This document shows positions 1 through 8,932 of a stretch of DNA of 21,463 bases, piece by piece. The stretch spans positions 1 through 21,463 of the IMG/VR virus record IMGVR_UViG_3300038825_000583; one strand, given 5' to 3'. The notes beneath the pieces are model-generated. The model did no database searches and had not been told where the DNA came from. It saw only the letters and a list, made by a program, of their open reading frames with translations. The first letter of the stretch is position 1; the number at the start of each line of letters is the position of its first letter. The position numbers and the translations under genes were made by a program. Origin of the DNA: a virus.

Positions 1-2
1 AT

Positions 3-59
3 GGTATAATACTTACAGAAGATGGATTATTAAATTATTTAACAGTACTGGAGATATAA
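3..59 (+). CDS. C-terminal end of an upstream structural gene (partial)
   Basis: Reading frame 3 is open from the window edge to a TAA at 57-59 and encodes the 18-residue tail GIILTEDGLLNYLTVLEI. The stop sits just before the next gene's ATG at 61, and that gene's GGAG ribosome site (50-53) lies inside this tail, as expected for tightly packed phage genes. In T7 order the gene before gp14 belongs to the tail-tube/gp13 region, so a tail tubular protein is a reasonable guess, but 18 residues cannot identify it. Frame 2 is also open to position 73 and would overlap the next gene. I prefer frame 3 because of the stop/start spacing. Confidence 0.45.
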   Translation, partial: GIILTEDGLLNYLTVLEI

Positions 60-60
60 C

Positions 61-693
61 ATGGGTAAAGTAGTAAAAAAAGTAGCACCAATTGCAATTG
101 GAATAGGATTAGGTTATGCTACAGCAGGAACATCTACTGCTGCTTGGGGTTCATATGGCGGTTTGGGTAGTATAGGTGCAGCAGGTGTAGGTGGTGGATT
201 ATCAATGGGTACAGTATTATCTGCTGGTGGTCTTGCAATGCAAGGTTATAGTGCTATACAAAGTCAAAAATATCAGAGAAAACAAGCTGGTTTTCAACGA
301 CAACAGGTAGAAGAACAGAATAAGGCTGAAGCAGCTAGAAATAGATATAATCAATTACTACAAAAACGAAGTAGATTACAAACGTTAAGACAAGCTAGAA
401 TACAACAAGGACAAATTGCAGGTTCTATGGGAGGTACTCTAGGTGCTGGTGGTACTTCAGGTTATGTTGGTTCTGTAGGTAGTATTGGTACACAAGCATC
501 AACAAACTTAGGTAATATTAATGTAGCAGAAGATGTAGGTAATCAAATTACTGCATTAAATGCTAGAGCAGCTAACTTTGGTAGCCAAGCAAATACAGCT
601 GGTTCTAGAGCTACTGGTTGGCAAAGTATGTCTACACTAGGTGGTAACCTCTTTGCGCAAAAAGACGAAATTGCAAATATATTTAAAGGGTAA
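61..693 (+). CDS. Internal virion protein, gp14-like
   Basis: A 210-residue protein. Residues 1-60 are rich in Gly and Ala and weakly hydrophobic (PIAIGIGLGYATAG, GAAGVGGGLSMGTVLSAGGLAM), with a basic start (MGKVVKKV). Residues about 64-120 form a charged, Gln-rich helical stretch (QSQKYQRKQAGFQRQQVEEQ). A Gly/Ser/Asn-rich C-terminal half follows. This layout is typical of T7 gp14-type core proteins, which are ejected with the DNA and insert in the outer membrane to start the cell-envelope channel. Its place immediately before a giant ejection protein matches gp14-gp15-gp16 order. The start has GGAG seven bases upstream. The assignment rests on layout and context, not on a diagnostic motif. 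Confidence 0.7.
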   Translation: MGKVVKKVAPIAIGIGLGYATAGTSTAAWGSYGGLGSIGAAGVGGGLSMGTVLSAGGLAMQGYSAIQSQKYQRKQAGFQRQQVEEQNKAEAARNRYNQLLQKRSRLQTLRQARIQQGQIAGSMGGTLGAGGTSGYVGSVGSIGTQASTNLGNINVAEDVGNQITALNARAANFGSQANTAGSRATGWQSMSTLGGNLFAQKDEIANIFKG

Positions 694-696
694 TAA

Positions 697-3600
697 ATGG
701 TAGATAAAGTTACTAATGGTACTCCTGTAGCACCTTTTAATAAAGGTGTATCTGAAGCTCCATCTAATACTAAAGAAGCTTTTTATATAGCAGCTACTAG
801 TGGTAGTGAAGACCCTGTAGGTGTATATCAACAGATTCTAAATGAATTAGATATTAATGGTTATTCTCAAACTATATTAGATGCACAATTAGATTGGCAA
901 AAAGAACAAGATGTAGTTAAAAAAGCTTATTTAGAAAATGTTATTTCTGACCCTCAGTTAAGTAAAGAAGAAAAGAAACAAGTATTAGATGATTATAAAA
1001 AATCTGATATTATGTCTCATACTTTACAAGATAAGTATTTTCAAAACTTATCTCAAGATGAAATCATGTCAAATAATTGGGATGCTTCTAATCAAGATTT
1101 AGTATCTTATGAAGTACAATTAAATCAAATTAAAGTACAACAAGATTTTGGTAAAGTTCTAGATGTAGCTGGTAAAGTTCTTAAAGGAGAAGTAGTAGAA
1201 ACAAATCCTGAAGAACGTACTACTATTGCTCAACGTATACAACAAGTAAAATCAATAGAAGAACTAGGAGATACTGGTGGTATATTACCATTAGGTTTAG
1301 ATGCAGAATTCCTAGCGTATACTAGAATGATACTAGGTGAAACTCCTATATGGTTAGATAATATAATTGATTTGTTTTTGTATGATAATCCAGAAGGAGA
1401 TGAAAAGAAAACTTGGGGTGAAATTATGGAAATAGTTTCAGCTAATAATCAAGAAAACTGGACTGGAGAATGGCAAGAAGCTTTTGATGATATGCTTCTT
1501 AAGATGGGCTATAATACAGAAACTATTAATGGTACATTTGTTAATAAAGCATTAACAACAGTTGGTGAATATATACAAACTGCAGCTGAATTTATTAATC
1601 CAGAAGACCCTACTAAACCAGCAGTTATATTAGAATTAGTTACTGCTTTTGCTCCTGTAGCTTATGGACTAAAACGTTCTAGTGCTAAAAGAAAAGCTAA
1701 AGATACTGTTGATAAAATCATGGAAGAAAATGATAAGATTGTTAAAAAAGAAGTTAAGAAAGAAAGAAAAAAATCTAAAGTAAAAAACAGTACTCCAGTA
1801 GACCCTAATTCTCCTATGGTAACTACTGTAGCTACTAATAAAAAAGCAGGGAAAGATTTAATAGATGACTCTCTTGAAAACTTTGATGGACAACTATTAA
1901 AAAGTAGTGGTTTTAATATACCACAATTAATACAATATTTAACAGACCCTATGGGAGATATTGTTAAAACACTTGACTTTGGATGGCATGTAGATGCTGC
2001 TAGAATTAAAGAATTAAATGTTAACATGCAAAGAGCAAGAGAATTACAAATACTTAATCCTGCATTTGCTGATTTAGCACAAAGAAAACAATACTTAGGT
2101 GATATAGTTACTAAATTAAATGGTGTTATACCTACTGTACCTATGGTTATTTCTAATACATTTAGTATATTTAATCCTACTAAGAATGGATTTAATACTG
2201 AATTAGCTTTTAGAAAAACAACTACATCAGATTATAAGTTTAGAGAAGCTAATAATGCTTCTAAACAATTAAGAGAATCAGTAGGTCCAGATGCTGAAAT
2301 AACTATTCAAGAGATAACACCTAATGGTAAATTAGTAAATGAATGGAATACTAAAGATAAAGTTAAAATAAAAGCTTCTCAAGTAAATGGATATAGAGTA
2401 GTATGGAAAAATGATGTTACACTATATGATGGATTCTTTAGTGAGTTTGGTAAAACTGTATCAGAAAGATTTAAAGATTCTTCTCCTGTAGGTAGATATT
2501 TACAAACTAGACTATTTGGTGGCTCAGCAGTTAGTAAAAAAACAGGACCAGCTTCTGAATGGTTTGCAGCTTATGGGTCTTTAGCTAGAAATGCTGAGTA
2601 TAGATTAAATGTATCTAACTTATTAAAACAATCTTTTTTATCTAGACAACGAGAAATTTTATTACGTGATGTAATGGGATTAAAAGGAAAGTCAAAACAA
2701 GTTTTTGCTGATGCTTTAGAATATCAAGATAAATATGGTGTAGACTTTTTAGATGCTAATACTATTAATCAAATTGCAGGGGAATCATTAGACCCTAAGT
2801 TACTTAGTAAAATACAAACAGGACTTTATCAATACAGAAGATTTGATAAAGAACTACATTATTATGATAATGTAACATATAAGAATATGTTAATGGAAGC
2901 TGGATATACAACAGCTTTTGTAGTTGATGATGTACCACATGCTGTAAAACCAGACTTTACTGTAAATAAAGTAGAAGGACCAGACCCTTTTCCTGTTGTA
3001 AAACTATGGGATTTTGAAAATAATGTAGAAATATCTACAGTATTAAGACCTGGAGATAAAACACATTATGTATATGATAAAGATGGTAAACCTGCAGGAC
3101 AAGTATATAGATTAGCTAAACAAAAAAGAGATGGTTCTAGAGTATATAACTATGCTACTTTTGGTAAAACTAAATCACAGTCTTTACCTAATAACATGTT
3201 ACCAGAAAGACCAGGACACGTACCTAGACTACATGATGAAGCTTATACTGTTACTGCTTATCCTAAATATATAGAAATAGATGGACGAAAAGTAGACTTA
3301 CGTAGTTTAGATACAGGTCCTACTGCAGTAATAGATGTAGAATTAGCTACTACTAAAGTATCTCCAGAAAAGTTTACAAAAGAAATGTCAACAAATAAAG
3401 CAAATGTTTTACAACAAATGCGTGCTTTTGGTCAAGTTGTAGCTATGAGAAACTCTAAACGAGAAGCTTATACTTATGCTGGTGAAAAGATTAGACCACA
3501 AAAAGATATGATATATGTAGTAGAAAAAGCTAATGAACTACAAACTAATCAATTATCTGATTATTATATTATGCAAGATAGAGCTGTTACTGGAGCTAAA

Positions 3601-5886
3601 TTAAGAGCAGATGATATAGATTTTAAAATTAAGTCTGACCCTTTTGCTACATTAATGGAAAACTTATATACTTCTGGTTCTAGAGGATTAGACCAATTAG
3701 CTATAGACCAGTTTAAAATGGAATGGGTTAAAACTTTTGTAGATAATCCTAACATTAAAATACTTCCTAATGCTGAACCAGGTCAATTACTAACTGAAGG
3801 TATGCCAGAAATAAGTACTACTTTAAAATCAGAAGCTAAAACAAATAGTAAATTTCCTGTAAGAGTAGAACAAATACAAAAGATGCCTGATAATAAAGAA
3901 TTTTATGATGCTGCTATTCAATCTTGGAATAAGATATATGTTAAAGAAATGGGATATGCTCCAGGTTCTTTATCTACTGCAGCAAGAGCAGTCTTAGATA
4001 AACTAGGAGATGCTACTGAGGGTAAACAAGCTTTTGGTATTGCTAAATTAAATAAAGTAATTAGAGAAGGACAGAAACGACCAGGTAGTGTTGTCTCTAT
4101 ACCTCTTAAAACAGTTACTCAATTTAGGATTATGTTTAATACTATTAAACAATTAATCTTGCAACCTATGGCTGCTTTAGGACCATTACTTACTGTATCA
4201 AATGGTAATCCATTAGCTTTTGCTAGAAACATAAAAGATGTAGCAGGATTAGCTACTGTTTATTATAAAGAAACAGGTATGTTTAAAAAGAAAGTAAAGA
4301 AAGATATGGATTCTATAGTTGATGCTTTATGGACTGAGGATGGTATTGCTACTACATTACCTCAAGCTAAAGGTGGATTACAAAGAAGAGATTATCAAAT
4401 ACTATTACAAGCTGCTAAAGAACAAGGTTTATTAGATGTATCAGACCACCAATTTGCTAAAGGTATTTTTGTAGATAGAATACGAAGATTAGATGATAGT
4501 GATAGTGTATTATCTAATGTAGGTTCTAAAGGAGCAGAACTATTACAAGAATTTGGTTTTAGTGCTGGTGAATTAATGAACAGATTTGGGATGACTATTA
4601 CTGCTTTACGTAACTTTGAAGCTAAAAATCCAGGAAAGAACTGGAGAACTCAAGCTAATTTAAATCAAATTATGTATGATGCATATCAATTATCTGGTGG
4701 TATGACTGATGTAACTGCATATGGATGGCAACGTAGTACTCCTATGAGATTTATAGGACAGTTTGCATCCTTTGGTATGAAGATGAATGAAGCTGCTTGG
4801 AATGCTTCTGCTACACCTTTTAACATGAAACAACGTATACAGTTAGCATCATGGAATGTAGCTATGTGGGGAACTGCTCCATATTCTTTATATAGTCTAT
4901 ATGAATGGATGTCTCAAGTGTGGGATGGTAGTGAAGAAGCTAAAGAGTTAGGTAGACAATTAGAAAAGTTACCTATTAGTTATTGGTTGTCTAATTATTT
5001 TGGTGATTATATCTTTGGTACAGAAAGAGATGAAAATGGTGATATAATTAGGTCTGAAACATTACCAGGAGAAATATTTGGTCCTTATGGTATGGAACCA
5101 TTAGGTGTATATGGTGTTTTATTTAAGAATATGATGGGTATTTGGAATGATAACTTTAGTACCAATGATATGGGAGCTACTATTAACTTTTGGAAAGGGA
5201 CTACACAAGCATTTAATTTTATGGCAGATGTATATCGTAATCCTTGGAATTTTTCTCATAGTGAAAGAGTAGAGTTAGTAGCTGAAAAAACTTTAGAGTT
5301 AATTCCTGTAGCTAAAGGTATAGCAAGAACAGTTATACAATTAAATCATGATTCAGCAGGACGTTCTAAAACAGGACAAGAAGTATTTGGAGGACAGACT
5401 ACATGGGAAACGCTATCTCAAAACTTTTTAGCTATTCCTAATAGAGCACAAAGAGATACTTATGAACAATTTAAAAAGAATAAAGATACTTCAGAATTTA
5501 TAAGAGAGTATGCTAAATCATATATGGAAGCAGTATATAGATTAAATCCTAGTTTAACTATTATGGATTTAAAAAAACATATAGTTAGTGCTAAAGTACA
5601 TTTAAACGGAGTAGAGTTTGGTTTCCGTACTCAAGAATGGCATGAAGTTACTGATGAAATCTTAAGACAAGCACTACGTCAAAGAGAAAGTATGGCAGAA
5701 GTTTTATATACAAGTTTTAGAAAAGATATGAGAAAACAAAATGTATATAGAGATTCAGAAATACAAAGAGCTAGAGAATTAGCTGATGTATTAAAAAGAG
5801 AAAATCCAAAAGGAGCTGTTTGGTTAGACCAACAAGTTCGATATATGGAAGAAGTTAATGAAACGTATAAAAAGGAAAATAAATAA
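697..5886 (+). CDS. Giant internal virion / DNA-ejection protein, gp16-like, without a lysozyme domain
   Basis: A 1729-residue protein, larger than T7 gp16 (about 1318 residues). The N-terminal 300 residues are acidic and helical. Residues about 305-370 combine a hydrophobic patch (LELVTAFAPVAYGL) with a very Lys-rich coiled segment, which looks like a hinge or nucleic-acid-contacting linker. The middle, about residues 500-900, is mixed alpha/beta. The C-terminal third is helical with Trp-rich hydrophobic stretches near residues 1340-1410 (FASFGMKMNEAAWN, YSLYSLYEWMSQVW), as seen in ejection proteins that form the periplasmic/inner-membrane tube. No transglycosylase motif is seen; a candidate enzyme is encoded separately two genes later. 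The start at 697 has AAAGGG upstream and lies three bases after the previous stop. The stop overlaps the next ATG (TAATG). Function is inferred from size, position and helical character. Confidence 0.72.
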   Translation: MVDKVTNGTPVAPFNKGVSEAPSNTKEAFYIAATSGSEDPVGVYQQILNELDINGYSQTILDAQLDWQKEQDVVKKAYLENVISDPQLSKEEKKQVLDDYKKSDIMSHTLQDKYFQNLSQDEIMSNNWDASNQDLVSYEVQLNQIKVQQDFGKVLDVAGKVLKGEVVETNPEERTTIAQRIQQVKSIEELGDTGGILPLGLDAEFLAYTRMILGETPIWLDNIIDLFLYDNPEGDEKKTWGEIMEIVSANNQENWTGEWQEAFDDMLLKMGYNTETINGTFVNKALTTVGEYIQTAAEFINPEDPTKPAVILELVTAFAPVAYGLKRSSAKRKAKDTVDKIMEENDKIVKKEVKKERKKSKVKNSTPVDPNSPMVTTVATNKKAGKDLIDDSLENFDGQLLKSSGFNIPQLIQYLTDPMGDIVKTLDFGWHVDAARIKELNVNMQRARELQILNPAFADLAQRKQYLGDIVTKLNGVIPTVPMVISNTFSIFNPTKNGFNTELAFRKTTTSDYKFREANNASKQLRESVGPDAEITIQEITPNGKLVNEWNTKDKVKIKASQVNGYRVVWKNDVTLYDGFFSEFGKTVSERFKDSSPVGRYLQTRLFGGSAVSKKTGPASEWFAAYGSLARNAEYRLNVSNLLKQSFLSRQREILLRDVMGLKGKSKQVFADALEYQDKYGVDFLDANTINQIAGESLDPKLLSKIQTGLYQYRRFDKELHYYDNVTYKNMLMEAGYTTAFVVDDVPHAVKPDFTVNKVEGPDPFPVVKLWDFENNVEISTVLRPGDKTHYVYDKDGKPAGQVYRLAKQKRDGSRVYNYATFGKTKSQSLPNNMLPERPGHVPRLHDEAYTVTAYPKYIEIDGRKVDLRSLDTGPTAVIDVELATTKVSPEKFTKEMSTNKANVLQQMRAFGQVVAMRNSKREAYTYAGEKIRPQKDMIYVVEKANELQTNQLSDYYIMQDRAVTGAKLRADDIDFKIKSDPFATLMENLYTSGSRGLDQLAIDQFKMEWVKTFVDNPNIKILPNAEPGQLLTEGMPEISTTLKSEAKTNSKFPVRVEQIQKMPDNKEFYDAAIQSWNKIYVKEMGYAPGSLSTAARAVLDKLGDATEGKQAFGIAKLNKVIREGQKRPGSVVSIPLKTVTQFRIMFNTIKQLILQPMAALGPLLTVSNGNPLAFARNIKDVAGLATVYYKETGMFKKKVKKDMDSIVDALWTEDGIATTLPQAKGGLQRRDYQILLQAAKEQGLLDVSDHQFAKGIFVDRIRRLDDSDSVLSNVGSKGAELLQEFGFSAGELMNRFGMTITALRNFEAKNPGKNWRTQANLNQIMYDAYQLSGGMTDVTAYGWQRSTPMRFIGQFASFGMKMNEAAWNASATPFNMKQRIQLASWNVAMWGTAPYSLYSLYEWMSQVWDGSEEAKELGRQLEKLPISYWLSNYFGDYIFGTERDENGDIIRSETLPGEIFGPYGMEPLGVYGVLFKNMMGIWNDNFSTNDMGATINFWKGTTQAFNFMADVYRNPWNFSHSERVELVAEKTLELIPVAKGIARTVIQLNHDSAGRSKTGQEVFGGQTTWETLSQNFLAIPNRAQRDTYEQFKKNKDTSEFIREYAKSYMEAVYRLNPSLTIMDLKKHIVSAKVHLNGVEFGFRTQEWHEVTDEILRQALRQRESMAEVLYTSFRKDMRKQNVYRDSEIQRARELADVLKRENPKGAVWLDQQVRYMEEVNETYKKENK

Positions 5887-7703
5887 TGGCAGAATTTGAC
5901 ACAACTAAAATGACACAGAATGCTCCAGGGCTTACCTATGCTACGCCTAAAGCAATGCCTGCTAAGTATAGTTCTTTAGCTGGTGCAGCTTCTCTTGTAG
6001 ATACTGCTGTTAAATCTGCTGTAGCTTTTGATAAAGCTAATGTACTAGAAGATGCTAGAGAAGAAGCAGCAGAACTTTCTAAAATGTATAAAGATGGTAG
6101 TATAACTAATCAACAATTTTTATTACAACAGAAAGAAGAAACAGAAGCTAATTTAGCTACTGCACCTAGTGGTGAAAAACAACAATATCAAATAGAATTA
6201 GATGAGATTAATGATAAACTTAGTTTAATGAAAGAACAAGGTGTAATTAGTCCTGAAGAATTTAAAATGAGATTGTTAACAAAAACTACAGAATTAACTA
6301 ATAATAATCCTGTATATGCTAATGAAATAGCTAAAGAAGTATCTAGTATTATGGGTAATACTGGTATTAATGATTTAATTTCTATGGATTCATCATACTA
6401 TACTGCTCAAGCAAAAGCTCAAGCAGCACAAATGAAGGTTATAGATGATACATTAAAAGACTATGGTATTTCTGTTCTTTTACCTACTGAAACTAAAATT
6501 GCTTTGTATCAACAAATTACAGATGTAACATCAAAAGTAGCAGGATTAAAACTAATGTCAGAAAGTAGTGAAGCTATTAGTTCCTATGAGTTTGAACAAA
6601 GTATGATAGAAGATGGTGGTATACATGTAGTAGGTGGTCAAGTAAAACAAGATTATTATGGTAAAATGCAAAGAAATATAAATGACCCAAATAAATCTGA
6701 AGCTGAAAAACAAAAAAGACATATAGAATTAGTTGCAGAAGCTCGAAATATATTATCAGCTACTTTATCAAAACTACCAGTTAAACCTCAATATACTGCA
6801 TATTTTAATCAAGCAATACAAGATTTAACTGATATGGAAACAGATTTAAGTAAGGTATTGTCTGGAGAGTTTGAAAAAAATTACTTTGCAAATCAAGCAG
6901 CTACTGCATCAGCTAAAGCACAATTACAAGAACGTCTTGAGGGTAGAAGTCCTGAGAAAATTGAAAATATAGAAAAATTATTAGGAACTTTATATACAGT
7001 AATAGATAGTAAATACCTAGCTGATGATGCAGGGGCATTGAAATTATACGAAAGTAATACACAAGCTTTGATAGATGCTATTAATAGTCGTGGTGGAAAA
7101 TCTAATATTAATCTTAACTATAATCAACCTCGTATGAATTCTAATTTAACAGGTAGTTTACCACTCTTAAATACAGAAGGATTAAAATTAATAGATGCTG
7201 GAGAAAATTTAGATGCTTTAGGTACTGAATATAATGATATTTTACAACAAAGTACAATGATTACTAATCTTAATGATAGATTACAAGATTTAGATGTTAG
7301 ATTAAACAAATTAGCTTTAACTACAGATAGTAAAATATTTGAAAATTTATTAAATACTAATCCAGATTTTAGAGAATTAAATGCTGATGCAATTAATACT
7401 TATACTGTTGGTATATTACAAGAAGCAGAATCATATCCTGATGTTATTAATAAATTAATGGTAAATAAAAACACAGGAAGAGTTAGAACAACAGATTTAC
7501 AAGATAGTTTAGGTAATGTAGTTAATAGATTAAATGTATTAATTCAATATGAATCTAAATTACTTGGAAAAAAACCTGGTGAAACTGCTGATGAAGTAAT
7601 TAATAGATTATTTAAAGTAAAAGATATAGAAAATGTTACTTCTTCTAGTACGGTAGAAGCTATTACAGATGATGAACAAGCAGTTTTAGATAAGTATAAA
7701 TAA
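5886..7703 (+). CDS. Helical internal virion protein, probably gp15-like
   Basis: A 605-residue, mostly alpha-helical, acidic protein with no membrane segment or catalytic motif that I recognise. After an N-terminal segment with an Ala-rich stretch (SSLAGAASLVDTAVKSAVAF, residues 29-48), most of the chain is heptad-like charged helix (EDAREEAAELSKMYKDGS, then repeated Glu/Gln/Lys stretches). T7 gp15 (747 residues) is a helical tube protein lying between gp14 and gp16 in the core. This protein has similar size and composition but follows the gp16-like gene instead of preceding it. The start overlaps the preceding stop as TAATG with AAAAGGA upstream, so translation is probably coupled. It could also be another core or tail-interior protein. 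Confidence 0.55.
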   Translation: MAEFDTTKMTQNAPGLTYATPKAMPAKYSSLAGAASLVDTAVKSAVAFDKANVLEDAREEAAELSKMYKDGSITNQQFLLQQKEETEANLATAPSGEKQQYQIELDEINDKLSLMKEQGVISPEEFKMRLLTKTTELTNNNPVYANEIAKEVSSIMGNTGINDLISMDSSYYTAQAKAQAAQMKVIDDTLKDYGISVLLPTETKIALYQQITDVTSKVAGLKLMSESSEAISSYEFEQSMIEDGGIHVVGGQVKQDYYGKMQRNINDPNKSEAEKQKRHIELVAEARNILSATLSKLPVKPQYTAYFNQAIQDLTDMETDLSKVLSGEFEKNYFANQAATASAKAQLQERLEGRSPEKIENIEKLLGTLYTVIDSKYLADDAGALKLYESNTQALIDAINSRGGKSNINLNYNQPRMNSNLTGSLPLLNTEGLKLIDAGENLDALGTEYNDILQQSTMITNLNDRLQDLDVRLNKLALTTDSKIFENLLNTNPDFRELNADAINTYTVGILQEAESYPDVINKLMVNKNTGRVRTTDLQDSLGNVVNRLNVLIQYESKLLGKKPGETADEVINRLFKVKDIENVTSSSTVEAITDDEQAVLDKYK

Positions 7704-8302
7704 TGGCTACACTTAAAGAAATAGCAACAGCTGCTGAAAAAGCTGATAGAGCAGGTAATACTGAAGATGCTAAAAAATTAGTTAATCTTTATTTTAGAAT
7801 GATGGAAAAAAACATAAAGAAAGAAACTACTAGTCCATCTCTTACAGATAAAGATGTAAAGTTAAAAGAATCTAGTAATAATCCTTTAGCTCAAAATCCT
7901 AATACTTCTGCTTCAGGGCTATATCAAATAACAGATGCTGCAAAAAAAGATGCTGAAGCTTTTGATAGTACTTTAGTAGGGTCTGATTATAGTAAACCAG
8001 AAGTACAAGAACGATATAGAAAAGCATATAAATCAGTTTTATCTAAACAATTAAAATCAAAAGGTGTAGAAGATAGTATTGATAATATTAATAGAGCTTG
8101 GGTAATTGGTGCTGGTGGAATGAGTTTGCTTAATAAAGCACAACCTGAACAAATGTTAATAGATGTATTACCTGAGAGTTATTTTAAGAAAAATAAAGAA
8201 GGTAATTTTATAAATCCTAATCTAATAAATAAGTCAGTAGATGATTTTATGAATGACCCTGACCCTTATTCTCGAAAAATAGATACAATAAAAAGTTTAT
8301 AA
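7703..8302 (+). CDS. Stand-alone lytic transglycosylase-like peptidoglycan hydrolase of the virion
   Basis: A 199-residue protein. Residues 4-30 (KEIATAAEKADRAGNTEDAKKL) form a short helical hairpin of the kind found in many phage ejection proteins. Residues 56-77 hold the transglycosylase signature: Glu56 followed by SSNNPLAQNP and then SASGLYQIT. This matches the pattern in which the catalytic Glu precedes an NP...(S/G)A.GL.Q core. The rest (residues 95-199) is helical. In T7 this activity is the N-terminal domain of gp16 and opens the cell wall during DNA ejection. Here it would be a separate chain encoded downstream of the ejection proteins. The start is coupled to the preceding stop (TAATG) and has no clear Shine-Dalgarno site. 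A role in host lysis is the alternative. Confidence 0.68.
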   Translation: MATLKEIATAAEKADRAGNTEDAKKLVNLYFRMMEKNIKKETTSPSLTDKDVKLKESSNNPLAQNPNTSASGLYQITDAAKKDAEAFDSTLVGSDYSKPEVQERYRKAYKSVLSKQLKSKGVEDSIDNINRAWVIGAGGMSLLNKAQPEQMLIDVLPESYFKKNKEGNFINPNLINKSVDDFMNDPDPYSRKIDTIKSL

Positions 8303-8452
8303 ATGGTTAAATCAGTAATTATTCATATTGTTACAATAACATTAGCAGTACTAGGGGGAGATTACATTGACCCCCTAGCATTAGATGATAAAGATGTAAT
8401 TAAAGTTATCTATGAAGACTGCTATGTTACCAGACAAATTTCACAACATTAA
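8303..8452 (+). CDS. Small protein with hydrophobic N-terminus, last gene of the structural arm
   Basis: A 49-residue open frame whose ATG directly abuts the TAA of the preceding gene. Residues 4-19 (SVIIHIVTITLAVLGG) look like a short signal peptide or membrane anchor; the rest (DYIDPLALDDKDVIKVIYED) is acidic. There is no clear Shine-Dalgarno site, as for the gene before it, so translational coupling is likely. Its end overlaps the convergent minus-strand gene by 26 bases (8427-8452), and a perfect inverted repeat lies inside it. I do not recognise the family. A small envelope-directed peptide is possible. The frame could also be fortuitous, but its position and hydrophobic start favour a real gene. 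Confidence 0.55.
   Translation: MVKSVIIHIVTITLAVLGGDYIDPLALDDKDVIKVIYEDCYVTRQISQH
8351..8378. repeat. Perfect 8-bp GC-rich inverted repeat at the convergent junction
   Basis: CTAGGGGG (8351-8358) and CCCCCTAG (8371-8378) are perfect reverse complements with a 12-base loop. It is an unusual run of five G and five C in an AT-rich genome. It lies inside the 49-codon plus-strand gene, about 50 bases before the end of the opposing gene. No U-tract follows on either strand, so it is not a standard Rho-independent terminator. A role in ending or stabilising the convergent transcripts is inference. Confidence 0.6.
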
Positions 8453-8795
8453 CAGGTATTTCTAGCTTCTGAGCATATCTAATCGCATACTGCGTACCAT
8501 GACTTTTAGTATCCCATAAAGCTAATACATGGTCAGCATTGTTTATAATTTGTTTAGTACGTATAAAGAAATGTTTACTATCAAAGTTAGCTACGGGGTC
8601 TAATAGATGATAAGGTAAGAACCTTACTAAATCTATATCATGAGACTCTGCATAATGACTAATAGCAGCATCAGGACCTTTAGCTGCGCCCATTAGAATA
8701 CAAGTAGGATTAAGTTCCTTTACTGCTTTGTCTACTGTTTTAAGAGTCCAGGCATCATCTTCAATACTTCTACTTCCTATAATAGCTAACTTCAT
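8427..8795 (-). CDS. SLOG-fold (DUF2493/YspA-like) nucleotide-binding protein
   Basis: A 122-residue Rossmann-like protein. The first strand and turn read MKLAIIGSRS, the GSR nucleotide-binding start of the SLOG/DUF2493 group. Residues 34-43 (LMGAAKGPDA) match the second glycine motif, usually GGA.G.D. Residues 86-95 (NADHVLALWD) and 98-101 (SHGT) match the later strand and GT turn. Members of this superfamily bind nucleotides or nucleotide-derived ligands, and some act in nucleotide signalling or conflict systems; the ligand here is unknown. I start it at ATG 8795 because it overlaps the TGA of the upstream gene (ATGA) and begins right at the first strand. A GTG at 8805-8807 would add four residues. 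It is the last gene of the minus arm, downstream of ribonucleotide reductase, which suits a nucleotide-linked role. Confidence 0.72.
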   Translation of the reverse strand: MKLAIIGSRSIEDDAWTLKTVDKAVKELNPTCILMGAAKGPDAAISHYAESHDIDLVRFLPYHLLDPVANFDSKHFFIRTKQIINNADHVLALWDTKSHGTQYAIRYAQKLEIPVNVVKFVW

Positions 8796-8932
8796 TGTGG
8801 ATACCACGCAATCTGTAATCTAACAACAAACAAATCAATTAGTAGATACTCTACTTGTTCTCTGTCTATTACTCCATTAGTAAACTCGAAACCCAAATGG
8901 ATTCCGAGTATAGGATAGTAACTAAATTTCAC
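8792..8932 (-). CDS. 46-residue protein between ribonucleotide reductase and the SLOG gene
   Basis: A short gene starting with GTG at 8932-8930, inside the last codons of the reductase gene. GGAGG at 8942-8938 lies five bases before the start. It ends in TGA at 8794-8792, overlapping the ATG of the next gene as ATGA. The product is VKFSYYPILGIHLGFEF followed by TNGVIDREQVEYLLIDLFV and a short VRLQIAWYPQ end. It is mixed beta then amphipathic helix, with no Cys and no signal peptide. The family is not recognised. Overlaps at both ends and the strong ribosome site make it convincing, and it fills what would otherwise be the only gap near this end of the operon. Confidence 0.7.
   Translation of the reverse strand: MKFSYYPILGIHLGFEFTNGVIDREQVEYLLIDLFVVRLQIAWYPQ

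Noticed and set aside
1662-2027. Minus-strand open frame of 121 codons inside the giant ejection gene.
   Set aside because: It is a shadow of a clear plus-strand gene, Ser/Phe/Leu-rich as expected for antisense of Lys/Glu-rich codons, with no promoter seen.
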